A stretch of DNA of 64,000 bases from Dietzia lutea (lineage in GTDB: Bacteria; Actinomycetota; Actinomycetes; Mycobacteriales; Mycobacteriaceae), in the NCBI RefSeq assembly GCF_003096075.1, contig NZ_CP015449.1:1178001-1242000 (forward strand). The letters run 5' to 3'. Shown piece by piece: positions 28,125-39,800 of this stretch (within the stretch, counting starts at the first letter, position 1; each line of letters opens with the position of its first letter). A program made the position numbers and the translations under genes. The notes under the pieces were generated by a model. It was given only the letters and a program-made list of their open reading frames with translations, was not told where the DNA came from and did not search any database.

Positions 28125-29771
28125 TCAGCCCTCCTTGCGGATGTCGTCGGTGCGCGTGGTGGTGGCACCCTGGTCGGTGGAACTCGCGCTGTCCACCCGG
28201 TCGAGTTGATCCGTGTAGTAGACGTCGCTCGGGTCGTCGTCGGTCGGCGGCGGGCCGTCGAGGTGACGGGCCCCGCGCCACGGGAGCAGCGAGAGGATGA
28301 CCGACAGGACGAGGATGGTGGCGATCATGCCCCAGCCCCACACGCCGAGGACGGCGGCGTCATATCCCTCGTACGGCTCCGAGATGAGGCTGCGGACCTC
28401 GCCGAACAACGCGTAGGCCAGCACGATCGGGGTGATGACCGCCATGCACACGATCCAGATCGGTCCGACCCGGAACGAGGAGACCGAGTTGAGGTGGTCG
28501 CGCAGGGTCGGGCCGAGGCGCAGGGCGAACATCACGACGATCAGCGCGATCAGCGAGATGCCGACGATGCCGATGCTGTTGGCGAACTTGTCCATGATGT
28601 CGAGGTTTTGCAGACCCGTCTCGGTGGGCATCAGCAGGATCGAGACCAGTGCCATTGGCCCGCCCACGGCCAGCGCCGCGGTGAGTCGGGAGACGCCCAC
28701 CTTGTCCTGGAAGGACGAGATGACCACCTCGACGATCGAGATCATCGACGTCAGGCCGGCCAGGATGAGGCAGACGAAGAACACGACGCCCCAGATGGGG
28801 CCGCCGGGCATCTGCGAGATGAGCGCGGGGAAGGCGATGAACGCGAGCCCCGGGCCGCCGCCGACGTCGTCCCAGCCGGCACCCGCGGCCGAGGAGACCA
28901 GGAAGCCGAGGGTCGCGAACACACCGATACCGGCGAGGACCTCGAACGCCGAGTTGGAGAAGCCCACGACGAGACCGGAGCTGGTGAGGTTGGACCTGCG
29001 CTTGAGGTACGACGAGTAGGTCAGCATGATGCCGAAGCCCACCGACAGGGAGAAGAAGATCTGCCCGTACGCGGCGATCCACACGCCCGGGTCGGTCAGC
29101 ACTCCCCAGTTCGGCGTGAAGAAGTTGTTGAGTCCGTCCAACGCGCCGTCGAGGAACAGGGAGCGTACGACCAGTGCGAGGAAGAGGACGATCAGCAGCG
29201 GGATGAAGAGCATGGCCGTGCGGCCGATCCCCTTCTGGACCCCGGCGATGAGCACACCGAGCGTGAACACCCAGACGACCACCAGGATGACGGTGATCAT
29301 CGGGACGAAGTCGAGGCCGAAACCGGAGCCCGCGCGGAGGAAGTCCTCCGTGAAGAAGGTCGCGGTCTCCTCGTAGGTCTCGCCCCACCGTTCGTCGACG
29401 GAGAACCACGCGTAACTCGCCGCCCACGCGAGGATCACCGCGTAGTAGACCGCGATGACGAACGACACGAGTACCTGGATCCAGCCGATCGGCTCGGCGA
29501 AACGGTTCATGCGGCGGAAGCTCAGGGGAGCGGAGCCCCGGAACCGGTGGCCGATGGCGTAGTCGAAGAACAGCAGCGGGATACCGGCGGTGAGCAGCGC
29601 GACCAGGTAGGGGATGAGGAACGCGCCGCCCCCGTTGTCATAGGCGACGAAGGGGAAGCGCCAGATGTTGCCCAGGCCGACGGCCGAGCCGATGGCGGCG
29701 AACACGAACACGGAGCGCCCCGAGAACGCCTCGCGTCTTCTGGTACCGCCCGTGGCGGCGGGTGTGGACAT
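28125..29771 (-). CDS. metP: NSS-family sodium-dependent methionine/alanine transporter
   Basis: A 548-residue neurotransmitter:sodium symporter family protein with about 12 helices. The helix-1 signature GSAVGLGNIWRFPFVAYDNGGGAFLIPY, which binds sodium and substrate, is intact. Together with the small subunit encoded next to it, it should form the MetPS importer of methionine and alanine known from Corynebacterium glutamicum. A GGAGGAAT ribosome-binding site precedes the ATG. Substrate is inferred from the MetS partner. Confidence 0.92.
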   Translation of the reverse strand: MSTPAATGGTRRREAFSGRSVFVFAAIGSAVGLGNIWRFPFVAYDNGGGAFLIPYLVALLTAGIPLLFFDYAIGHRFRGSAPLSFRRMNRFAEPIGWIQVLVSFVIAVYYAVILAWAASYAWFSVDERWGETYEETATFFTEDFLRAGSGFGLDFVPMITVILVVVWVFTLGVLIAGVQKGIGRTAMLFIPLLIVLFLALVVRSLFLDGALDGLNNFFTPNWGVLTDPGVWIAAYGQIFFSLSVGFGIMLTYSSYLKRRSNLTSSGLVVGFSNSAFEVLAGIGVFATLGFLVSSAAGAGWDDVGGGPGLAFIAFPALISQMPGGPIWGVVFFVCLILAGLTSMISIVEVVISSFQDKVGVSRLTAALAVGGPMALVSILLMPTETGLQNLDIMDKFANSIGIVGISLIALIVVMFALRLGPTLRDHLNSVSSFRVGPIWIVCMAVITPIVLAYALFGEVRSLISEPYEGYDAAVLGVWGWGMIATILVLSVILSLLPWRGARHLDGPPPTDDDPSDVYYTDQLDRVDSASSTDQGATTTRTDDIRKEG

Positions 29772-29908
29772 GGATTCCTCCTCAGCGGGGGAGCGGTCGG
29801 ATGCTCAGGTGTGAGCCGTGCTCCGAGTCCCCTACTTCTAGTCGGACGGTTGCCATTTGGTGATCATTTCGACGCAAGTCGGGTACTCGATCACGTGGCT
29901 GGTGTGAT

Positions 29909-29914
29909 TAGGGT
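29909..29914 (+). promoter_or_regulatory. -10 element, leaderless start, within a dyad
   Basis: TAGGGT lies 6 nt before the ATG at 29921 and inside the inverted repeat GATTA-GGG-TAATC (29906-29918). There is no ribosome-binding site. Confidence 0.45.
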
Positions 29915-29920
29915 AATCCC

Positions 29921-30484
29921 ATGAGGCACGAATTAGGAGGGCGGACCGCGAATCGGCTGCTGGTCGCCGCAGCGCTCGTGACGCTCACCGCCGGCGCGGC
30001 GTCCGTCGCGGCCTCCCCGCGGACTCTCGCCCCGGCCGGCCCGGCGGCCCCCACCGCGGTGGCCCACGTCGAGCCGGTGGGCGCGTCCGTCCCGGCCCCG
30101 GCGGTCCTGTCGCCCGCGGACGTCGTGCGCGAGACCGGCCGGTGGTTCTCGCACGGCCGCACCCTCGAGCTCCGGCCGGACGGCACGGGGACGTTCGCCG
30201 TCTGGACGGGGGCGTTCGACGGCCACCGCGTGCAGCTCCGGCTCATCCCCGCGCCCGGGGAGGCGACCGTCGCCGAGGTGGTGGCGGTCGACCGCGTGGG
30301 GGCCGGGGCGCTGGCGCCCGACGAGGTGCCCGGCATCGGGGGCCTGGTCACCGTGTCGTTCGGTCAGGCGGCGCGGACCGCTCACGTCGAGTGGTCGTCG
30401 GGACCGCGCAGGCTGGCCGCCGATCTCTGCGCGGCCGAAGGGCTCGACGCCCGGGCGATGGAGGAGCTGCGCTGCGGCGCCTGA
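29921..30484 (+). CDS. secreted protein of unknown function
   Basis: A 187-residue protein with a cleavable signal peptide (NRLLVAAALVTLTAGAASVAAS, no lipobox), an Ala/Pro linker, and a compact domain containing WFSHGRTLELRPDGTGTFAVWTGAFDGHRVQLRL and two conserved-looking cysteines near the end (DLCAAEG, LRCGA) that could form a disulfide. I do not recognise the family. It stands between metP and fas, with its own putative promoter. Confidence 0.72.
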   Translation: MRHELGGRTANRLLVAAALVTLTAGAASVAASPRTLAPAGPAAPTAVAHVEPVGASVPAPAVLSPADVVRETGRWFSHGRTLELRPDGTGTFAVWTGAFDGHRVQLRLIPAPGEATVAEVVAVDRVGAGALAPDEVPGIGGLVTVSFGQAARTAHVEWSSGPRRLAADLCAAEGLDARAMEELRCGA

Positions 30485-30599
30485 GCGCGGCCCCGGAAGC
30501 GCCGGCGCCCGGCCACGGAACGGTGGCGACACGCCCGCGTGGGCACCGCGAGCCCCCGAACTCGATATAACGATTAGATAACGGCCGCGCAACCAAACC

Positions 30600-30613
30600 T
30601 GAGGGCACCCTCA
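30600..30613. promoter_or_regulatory. palindrome 1, candidate fas operator
   Basis: TGAGGG-CA-CCCTCA, 6-bp arms with 2-bp centre, 199 bp before the fas GTG. The second identical-arm copy is 113 bp downstream. Confidence 0.5.
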
Positions 30614-30712
30614 CCTGTAGATATGAGGCGCGCGTCATGTCTTTTTGTGGCGGGCATCACCGCCTGGGGGAGGGTTCCGACCGCCGATTCGGTCGGTCGT
30701 ACCCGGTCAATC

Positions 30713-30726
30713 TGAGGGGTCCCTCA
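30713..30726. promoter_or_regulatory. palindrome 2, candidate fas operator
   Basis: TGAGGG-GT-CCCTCA, same arms as the copy at 30600-30613, 86 bp before the fas GTG. Confidence 0.5.
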
Positions 30727-30811
30727 ACTTTGTGTGGCAATCTGTGCGCTGCGCCGAAACCGGTCACCGATTCCGGCGATGTCCCTGACGCAGTGCCAAG
30801 GAGTTCCCCAC

Positions 30812-33800
30812 GTGACGATCGACGACCGCGACCTCACCCCCCGCCCGCTCGAGACCGGGTTCGCGGCCCGCCGCGCCGCCCGCGCCCTCGCGGACGAACT
30901 CCGTGAGGGTACGGCCTATGCGCTCGCCTTCGGCGGCCAGGGGATCGCCTGGCGCGACGCGCTCAGCGATCTCATCGACGGCACGGGGATCGGTCCCGAG
31001 CTCCAGGACCTCGTCGACGCCTCCGTCGCCCTCACCGAGCCCGTCCACGACGAGATCGCGGTCGTGCGGACCCACGGTTTCCGGCCCATCGAGTGGGCCA
31101 ACACCACCACCGGCGAGGACGAGGACGCGGCGGATCTGCCCGACGACGCCTCCCTGTCGGCCGCCGCGGTCTCCCTCCCCGCGGTCCTGCTCACCCAGAT
31201 GGGTGCACTGCGCGCCCTCGCGGCCGAGGGCTTCGACGTCAACGACACCGCCCCGGCGGCCGTGGTCGGCCACTCCCAGGGCGTGTTGGCCGTGGAGTCG
31301 GTGGAGACCTTCGGGTCCATCGACGACCGGCTGCTGGCCGTCGCGGAGCTCATCGGTGCCGCCGCCACCCTGGTCGGGCGGCGCGTGGGTCTGTTCCGCC
31401 GTGGCCAGGCCAGCCCCATGGTCGGGGTGTCCGGGATCGACGGCGAGGCCCTGCGATCGCTGGTCGACGAGCTGTTCTCGGACGTCGACGCGTCGATCCG
31501 CCCGGCGGTCTCCATCCGCAACGCGCAGCGCCGCCACGTCGTGGTCGGTCGGCCGGACGACCTCGAGGACCTGCGTCGGCACTGCGCCGACCTCGAGGCC
31601 GAGTCGCGTCGTCGCCGCGAGGCCAAGCTCACCGGCGGCGAGGTCTTCGCCCCCGTCTTCGACCCGCTCGACGTGGAGGTCGGCTTCCACCACCCGGCGA
31701 TGGCGCCGGCGGTCGAGATCGTCTCCCGCTGGGCCCGCGCCTGCGAGCTGGACGTGGAGCGCGCCGTCCACCTGGCGCGCCAGGTCTTCATCGAGCCGGT
31801 CGACTGGGTCGAGGAGATGGCCGAGGCTCTGCACTCCGGCGCGCAGTGGATCCTCGACATGGGCCCCGGCGAGGCGCTGACCCGCCTCAACCGGTCCGTG
31901 GTCCGCGGTCAGGGCGTCGGCGTGGTCGCCGCGGCCACCCGCGGAGGCCTGCGCAACCTGTTCACCCCGGGCGCCACTCCGCCCATCGAGCGGCCGTGGA
32001 CGGCGTTCCAGCCCCAGCTCATCACGCTGCCCGACGGCAGCGTCCACGTGGAGACGTCGTTCACCCGCCTCACCGGGCGTTCGCCGATCCTGCTGGCCGG
32101 CATGACCCCGACGACCGTGGACCCACAAATCGTCGCGGCCGCCGCGAACGCCGGCCACTGGGCCGAGCTCGCCGGCGGCGGGCAGGTCTCCGAGGCGATC
32201 TTCGCCGAGAACACCCGCCGCCTGGCCGAGCTGCTCGAGCCAGGCCGCAGCGCCCAGTTCAACTCCCTGTTCCTCGACCCGTACCTGTGGAAGATGCAGG
32301 TCGGCGGCAAGCGCCTCGTCCAGCGCGCCCGCGCCGCGGGCATCCCCTTCGACGGCGTGATCGTCACCGCCGGCATTCCCGAGCTCGACGAGTCGGTGGC
32401 CCTCATCGAGGAGTTGACCGAGGCGGGCCTGCGGCACGTCAGCTTCAAGCCCGGCACCGTCGCGCAGATCCGCCAGGTCGTGCGGATCGCCGCCGAGGTC
32501 CCGCACATGCCGGTCATCGTGCAGGTCGAGGGCGGCCGCGCCGGCGGCCACCACTCGTGGGAGGACCTCGACGCCCTCCTGCTGTCGACCTACGGCGAGC
32601 TGCGTGAGCGCCCCAACGTCGTCCTGTGTGTCGGCGGCGGCATCGGCACCCCCGAGCGGGCCGCCGACTACCTCACCGGCTCGTGGGCCAACGCCCACGG
32701 CTACCCGGCCATGCCGGTCGACGGCATCCTCGTGGGTACCGCCGCCATGGCGACCCTCGAGGCCACCACCAGCCCGCAGGTCAAGCAGTTGCTGGTGGAC
32801 ACCACGGGCGTCGACGCCTGGGTGGGCGCGGGCCAGGCCGAGGGAGGCATGGCGTCCGGCCGCAGCCAGCTCGGCGCGGACATCCACGAGATCGACAACA
32901 CTGCCGCGCGTACCGGACGCCTCCTCGACGAAGTGGCCGGCGACGCCGAGGCCGTGGCCGCCCGTCGCGACGAGATCGTCGCGGCGATCAACGGCACCGC
33001 CAAGCCCTACTTCGGCGACCTCGACTCCATGACCTACGAGCAGTGGCTGCGACGGTTCGTCGAACTCTCGCTCGCTCCCGGCGCCGACGGGTCGGTCGCC
33101 CGGGATGACGACGCGTTCGACGTGGGCGGCGACTTCGCCTACGCCGTCGCCGACGGCACCCGCTCCGTGTGGCTCGACCCGACCATCCGCGAGCGCTTCC
33201 ACCGCATGGTCCAGCGCACCGAGGCCCGCCTCGACGCCGCCGACAGCGGGCGCATCCACTCCGCGTTCCCGCGCGTGGAATCGATGGAACGCCCCGCCGA
33301 GGTGATCGACGCCCTCGCCGCCCGCCACGCCGAGCTCGCGAGCGCCGTGCTGCACCCGGCCGACGCCGCCGAGTTCCTCGACATCTGCCGCATGCCCGGC
33401 AAGCCCGTGCCGTTCGTGCCCGTCGTCGACGCCGACGTGCGCCGCTGGTGGCGCTCGGACTCGCTGTGGCAGGCCCACGACCCGCGCTACGACGCCGACG
33501 CCGTGTGCGTGATCCCCGGGACCACCGCCGTGGCCGGCATCACCCGCGTCGATGAGCCGGTCGGCGAGCTCCTCGACCGCTTCGAGGCCGCCACCGCCGA
33601 CCGGGTCCGCGGCTACATGCCCGCCACCGAGGCCGTGTCGAGCCGCCGTCGCGGCGTCGTCACCACCGCAACCGGCCCCGTCGCCGACGTGCTCAACAGC
33701 CCCGACGTCACCTGGGCCGGTCGGCTCGTCATGAACCCGGTCCACCGCCTGGGCGTCCTGCACGCGTGGGAGATCGACGCCGACGGCATCGGTCGCCACC

Positions 33801-36800
33801 CGGTCTCCGGCGCCGTCCTCACCCCGGACACGGACGGGCAGACGGTCGATCTGACGCTGCCGATCGGCCCGGCCGAGATGACCATCGCCATCACCGTGGG
33901 CGACGCCGTGGCCACCGGTGCCGCGCCCGTCGTCACCGATGACGCCGCCGAGTCCGCCATGCGCACCCTGCTGGCCACCGCCGCCGGTGTCGGTCGCGGG
34001 GGAGCGGGCGGCACCCGGATCGACGCGCTGCCCGAGGTCACCGACGGCGTCGCCACCGCCCGGTTCACCTTCGAGCCGACCCTGGCCACGGACCACACGG
34101 GCGTCACCGCCGGCAGCCTGCCCACCTCGCTCATGCCGTCCGCCGGAGTCCCGGACGCCCTCGTGGGCGCCGCCTGGCCGACCGTCTTCGCCGTACTCGG
34201 TCAGACGCGTCGCCCGCGCGGCACCGGCACGGTCGTCGAGGGGCTGCTCGACCTGGTCCACCTGGACCACGGCATCCGCATGCACGCGGCGCTGCCGCAG
34301 GAGACGGCCGACCTCGTCGTCGTCGCCCGGTCCGGCGGTGTCCGCGACACCGACCTCGGCCGCGTCGTCGAGGTGTCGGTCGAGGTGGCCGCGGAGGCGC
34401 GCGACGGCTCCCGCACCCCCCTGTGCACCCTGTCCGAGCGTTTCGCCATCCGCGGGCGCACCGGTGGGGCCGAGGTCGGCGACCCCCGCCCGGCCGGTGG
34501 CGCGCTGGTCACCCCGTCCGGCGGCGTCGCGGAGCCCGCGGAGACCACGCGCCAGCAGCGCGTGTCCGCCACGCTCACGGCCCCGCACGACATGACCGCG
34601 TTCGCGCTGGTCTCCGGCGACCACAACCCGATCCACGTCTCCGACACCGCGGCCGAGCTGGCCGGCCTCGGCGGCGTGATCGTCCACGGCATGTGGCTCT
34701 CGGCCGCCGCGCAGCACGCCGTGCGGGCCTCGGACGGCAGGACCCCCGCCCTGCGGATCGCCGGCTGGACCGCCCGCATGCTCGCCCCGGTCCGCCCGGG
34801 CGACCACATCACCGTCCGCGCCGTGCAGACCGGCCGCCACGCCGGCGGGCAGGTCCTCGAGGTCACGTGCACGGTCGACGGCGCCACCGTCATGGCCGCC
34901 ACCGCGCTCACCGAGGCCCCGCGCACCGTCTACGCGTTCCCCGGCCAGGGCATCCAGGCCAAGGGGATGGGCATGGAGGGGCGCACCCGCTGCCCCGCCG
35001 CCCGCGAGATCTGGGACCGTGCCGACACGCACACCCGTGAGGCCCTGGGCTTCTCGATCCTGGCGCTCGTCCGCGACAACCCGACCGAGGTCACCGTCCG
35101 CGGCGAGGTCCACCGGCATCCCGACGGCGTGCTCTACCTGACCCAGTTCACCCAGGTCGCCATGGCGTGCCTGGCGGTCGCCCAGCGGGCCGAGCTCGAG
35201 GCCGACGGCCTGCTCGTCGACGGCGCCTACTTCGCCGGCCACTCGATCGGTGAGTACGACGCCCTGGCCGCCATCTCCGGCGTGCTGGAGCTCGAGCCGC
35301 TGCTGGAGATCGTGTTCCAGCGTGGCTCGACCATGCACCAGCTGGTCCCGCGTGACGCGCAGGGTCGCTCGGACTACCGCATGGCCGCCATCCGCCCGTC
35401 GCAGATGGGCATCTCGGACGAGGACATCGCGGAGTGGGTCGCCGACGTGGCCCGCGAGTCCGGCGAGTTCATCGAGATCGTCAACTACAACCTGGCGGGC
35501 TCGCAGTACGCGCTGGCCGGCACGGTCGCCGGCTGCGCCGCGCTGGAGAAGGCGGTGAACCGGGAGCTCGAGCGCTCGGGCGGCAAGAACGCCTTCATCC
35601 TGGTGCCCGGCATCGACGTGCCGTTCCACTCCACGGTGCTGCGCGGCGGCGTCCCGGACTTCCGGGCCACCCTCGACGCGCTGATCCCCGAGGACGTGGA
35701 CATCTCGGTGCTCGTCGGCCGCTACATCCCGAACCTCGTGCCGCGCCTGTTCAGCCTCGAGCGCGACTTCGTGCAGGAGATCGCCGACCTCGTGCCGGCG
35801 GAGGCCCTGGACGACGTCCTCGCGAACTGGGACGCCTGGGCCGCCACGCCCACGCGACTGGGCCGCCTGCTGCTCGTGGAGCTGCTGGCCTGGCAGTTCG
35901 CGAGCCCGGTCCGCTGGATCGAGACGCAGGAGCTGCTGTTCACGCCGATCGAGCGTGGCGGCCTCGGCGTCGAGCAGTTCGTCGAGGTCGGTGTGGCGAA
36001 CGCCCCGACCGTCGCGAACCTCGCCTCCAAGACCCTCGACCTGCCCACCCACCGCGGGCCGCGCGCCCAGGTGATCAACGTCGAGCGCGACTCGGCGACG
36101 CTGTACGGCACCCTGCCGCCCAGCGTGGAGGGCGACGACGACGAGACGGACACCGACACCGGTTCCGCCTCCACCCCGGCCGCCGGTCAGGCGGCCCCCA
36201 CAGACCCCGCACCGGCCGTCAACACCCCCGGCACGGCCGGTGCGGACCGATCCGAACCGGCAGCCCCGGCTGCCGCCGCCCCCGGCGCTCCCCGCCCGGA
36301 CGACCTGGAGTTCGGCGCACCCGCCGCCACCCGAATGCTGGTGGCGCTGCGCACCAAGGTCCGTCCCGAGCAGATCGCCGCCGGCGACTCCATCGAGACG
36401 CTGTGCGACGGCGTGTCCTCGCGCCGTAACCAGCTGCTGCTGGACCTGGGCACCGAACTGAGCCTGGGCGCGATCGACGGTGCCGCCGAGGCGGACTTCC
36501 CGACCCTGGCCGACCAGGTCTCCCGCCTGGCGCGCGGTTACGCCCCCTTCGGCCCCGTCCTGTCGGACGCGGTCGGGGAGGCCCTGCGCGCGGTCCTCGG
36601 CCGCACCGGCAAGCGCCCGGCGTACATCACCGAGCGCGTGACCGGCGCGTGGGAGCTCGGCGCGGGCTGGGCCCACCACGTGACCGCCGAGATCGCGCTG
36701 GGCACCCGTGACGGCGCCTCGATCCGCGGTGGTGACCTCGCGACCCTCGACGCCTCCGGCGTCAAGGACGTCGCCGGCCTGGACGCGCTCATCGACGCGG

Positions 36801-39800
36801 CCGTGCAGGCGGTCGGCGCCGCGCACGGCGTGTCCGTCGCCATGCCCTCCTCGGGCGCCGGCGGCGGCGGGGTCGTCGACTCCGCCGCGCTGACCGAGTT
36901 CGCCGACGAGCTCACCGGGCGCGATGGCGTCCTGGCCGAGGCCGCGCGCGGCCTACTCACCCGGCTCGGGCACCTCGAGCCGGAGGCCGTCGACCTGTTG
37001 GCCGACGCCGATCCGGACTCCGAGCTCGCGGACCTCGTGGCCGCCGAGCTGGGCGCCGACTGGCGCCGCGTGGTGGCCCCGGCTTTCGACGCCGGCCGCG
37101 CCGTCCTGCTGGACGACCGCTGGGCCTCGGCCCGCGAGGACCTGGCCCGCCTGTGGACCGCCTCGGACCTGCCGGCCGACGCCGCGGAGGCCTTCCGCGG
37201 CGCGGGCGAGATCGTCGCCGAGCAGGCCCGCTGGTGGGCGGCCCGGGCGACCGATGCCCGGCGCGACGCCCTGGCCACGGCCTTCCGGGAGATCTCGGAG
37301 GCCGCGGCGGAGGAGTTCGTCGGCGAGTACGCGGGCGACGTCGCCGTCGTCACCGGCGCCGGCAGGGGTTCCATCGCCGCGGCGGTCACCGGCCGCCTCC
37401 TGGCCGGTGGCGCCACCGTGGTGGCCACCACCTCGAGCCTCGACCAGGGCAAGCTGGCGTTCTTCAAGGACCTCTACCGCTCCCACGCCCGCGGTGGCGC
37501 GGCGCTGTGGGTCCTGCCCGCCAACATGACCTCCTACTCGGACGTCGACGCGCTGGTCGAGTGGGTCGGCTCGGAGCACGCGGAGTCGGCCGGTGGCCAG
37601 ACCACCGTGCTCAAGCCGGCGCTCACGCCGACGCTGCTGTTCCCGTTCGCCGCACCGCGCGTCCAGGGCTCGATGGCCGACGCCGGCCCGCGGGCCGAGA
37701 CGGAGATGCGCGTCCTGCTGTGGAGCGTGGAGAAGCTCGTCGCCGGGCTCGGCGCGATCGGCGCGGACACCGACGTCGACTCCCGCCTGCACGTCGTCCT
37801 GCCGGGCTCGCCCAACCGCGGGATCTTCGGTGGCGACGGCGCCTACGGCGAGGCCAAGGCCGCCCTCGACGCCATGATCGCCAAGTGGGGTTCGGAGAAG
37901 GCCTGGTCGCAGCGGGTCACCTTCGTCCACGCGATCATCGGCTGGGTCCGGGGCACCGGACTCATGGGCCACAACGACCCGCTCGTCGAGGCCGTCGAGG
38001 CCGCGGGCGTGTCCACGTGGTCCACCGAGGGGATCGCCGGGGAGCTGCTGCGCTGGTGCACGCCGGACTTCCGCTCCGCGGCCGGGGACGCCCCGGTCAC
38101 CGTCGACCTCACCGGCGGGCTCGGAACGGCGGACCTCGACATGGCCGCGCTCGCCGCGGACCGGCCCACCGCCTCCGCGACGACCTCGACCGAGGACGCG
38201 GCCGGCACGATCGCCGCGCTGCCGTCGCTGCCGACGGTCGCCGCCGACGAGCGGCCCGAGTGGGGCGAGGTCACCCAGGAGCTCGAGGACATGGTCGTCA
38301 TCGTGGGCGCCGGCGAGGTCGGCCCCTACGGCAGCGCCCGCACCCGCTTCGAGGTGGAGACCACCGGCGACCTCACCGCCGCCGGCGTGGTCGAGCTGGC
38401 CTGGTCGACGGGCCTGATCACGTGGGAGGACTCGCCGCGCGCGGGGTGGACCGTCACGGCCACCGGCGAGGCGATCGACGAGGCGGACATCGCCGAGCGG
38501 TTCCGCGACGAGGTCCTGGCCCGGGTGGGCGTGCGCACGTACGCCGACGACGCCCGCGCCGAGATGTTCGACAACTCCGCACCGCAGCTCACCTCGGTGT
38601 TCCTGCCGGAGGACCTGTCCTTCGTCGTGGACGACGAGGCCCAGGCCCGTGCCTACCTCTCGGACGACCCGGAGAACACCGTCGTCACGCAGAGCGAGGA
38701 CGGGGAGTGGACGGTCACCCGCAAGGCCGGCACGGAGATCCGCGTGCCGCGCCGCACCACGCTCACCCGCGTGGTCGGCGGCCAGATCCCGACCGGCTTC
38801 GACCCCACGGCGTGGGGTATCCCCGCGGACATGGTCTCCGGCATCGACCGGGTGGCCGCGTGGAACCTCGTGGCCACCGTGGACGCCTTCATCTCGTCGG
38901 GCTTCACCCCGGCCGAGATGCTGGCCCACGTCCACCCGGCCGATGTCGCCAACACGCAGGGCACCGGCATGGGCGGCATGACGAGCATGCGCTCGCTGTA
39001 CATCGACGGCATCCTCGGCCGCAGCCGCGCCAACGACACGCTGCAGGAGGCGCTGCCCAACGTCGTGGCCGCGCACGTCATGCAGTCCTACGTCGGCGGC
39101 TACGGCTCGATGGTCCACCCGGTGGCGGCCTGCGCCACCACCGCGGTGAGCGTCGAGGAGGGCTTCGACAAGATCCGCGCCGGCAAGGCCGAGTTCGTGG
39201 TCTCCGGCGGGTTCGACGACCTGTCCATCGAGGGTATCCAGGGCTTCGCCGACATGTCCGCCACCGCCGACTCCGCGGCCATGGCGGCCAAGGGGATCGA
39301 CGAGCGGTACTACAGCCGGGCCAACGACCGTCGTCGCGGCGGGTTCGTCGAGTCGGCCGGCGGCGGCACGATCCTGCTCGCCCGTGGTGACGTCGCGGCC
39401 CGCATGGGCCTGCCCGTCCTGGGCGTGGTCGGCTGGGCCGGCTCGTACGCCGACGGCGCGCACACGTCCATCCCGGCCCCCGGGCTGGGTGCGCTGGGTG
39501 CCGGTCGCGGCGGGAAGCGCTCGCCGCTCGCCCGCGGCCTCGCCCAGCTGGGGCTGACCGCCGACGACGTGGCCGTGGTGAGCAAGCACGACACCTCGAC
39601 CAAGGCCAACGACCCCAACGAGTCGGACCTGCACGAGCGTCTCGCCGAGGCGATCGGCCGGTCCGAGGGCAACCCGCTGTTCGTGGTGTCGCAGAAGACG
39701 CTCACCGGCCACGCCAAGGGCGGTGCCGCGGCGTTCCAGCTCATCGGGCTCACCCAGATGCTGCGGTCGGGCACCATCCCGCCCAACCGCTCCCTGGACT

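Larger units (their letters stand above)
30485..30811. other. fas upstream regulatory region
   Basis: This 327-bp gap holds no gene. It contains an unusually AT-rich patch (about 30562-30582, GATATAACGATTAGATAAC), two copies of the palindrome TGAGGG-NN-CCCTCA and a smaller GACCG-CGGTC dyad near 30679-30694. It is the probable control region for fas-acpS. Confidence 0.65.

Noticed and set aside
29772-29920. Riboswitch before metP
   Set aside because: A methionine-responsive leader was considered, but no S-box or related core elements could be identified.
30764-36826. 2020-codon open frame antisense to fas
   Set aside because: High GC leaves the antisense frame open; the product is low-complexity (Asp/Gly/Val/Arg-rich) with no family features, and the plus strand encodes an unmistakable FAS-I.
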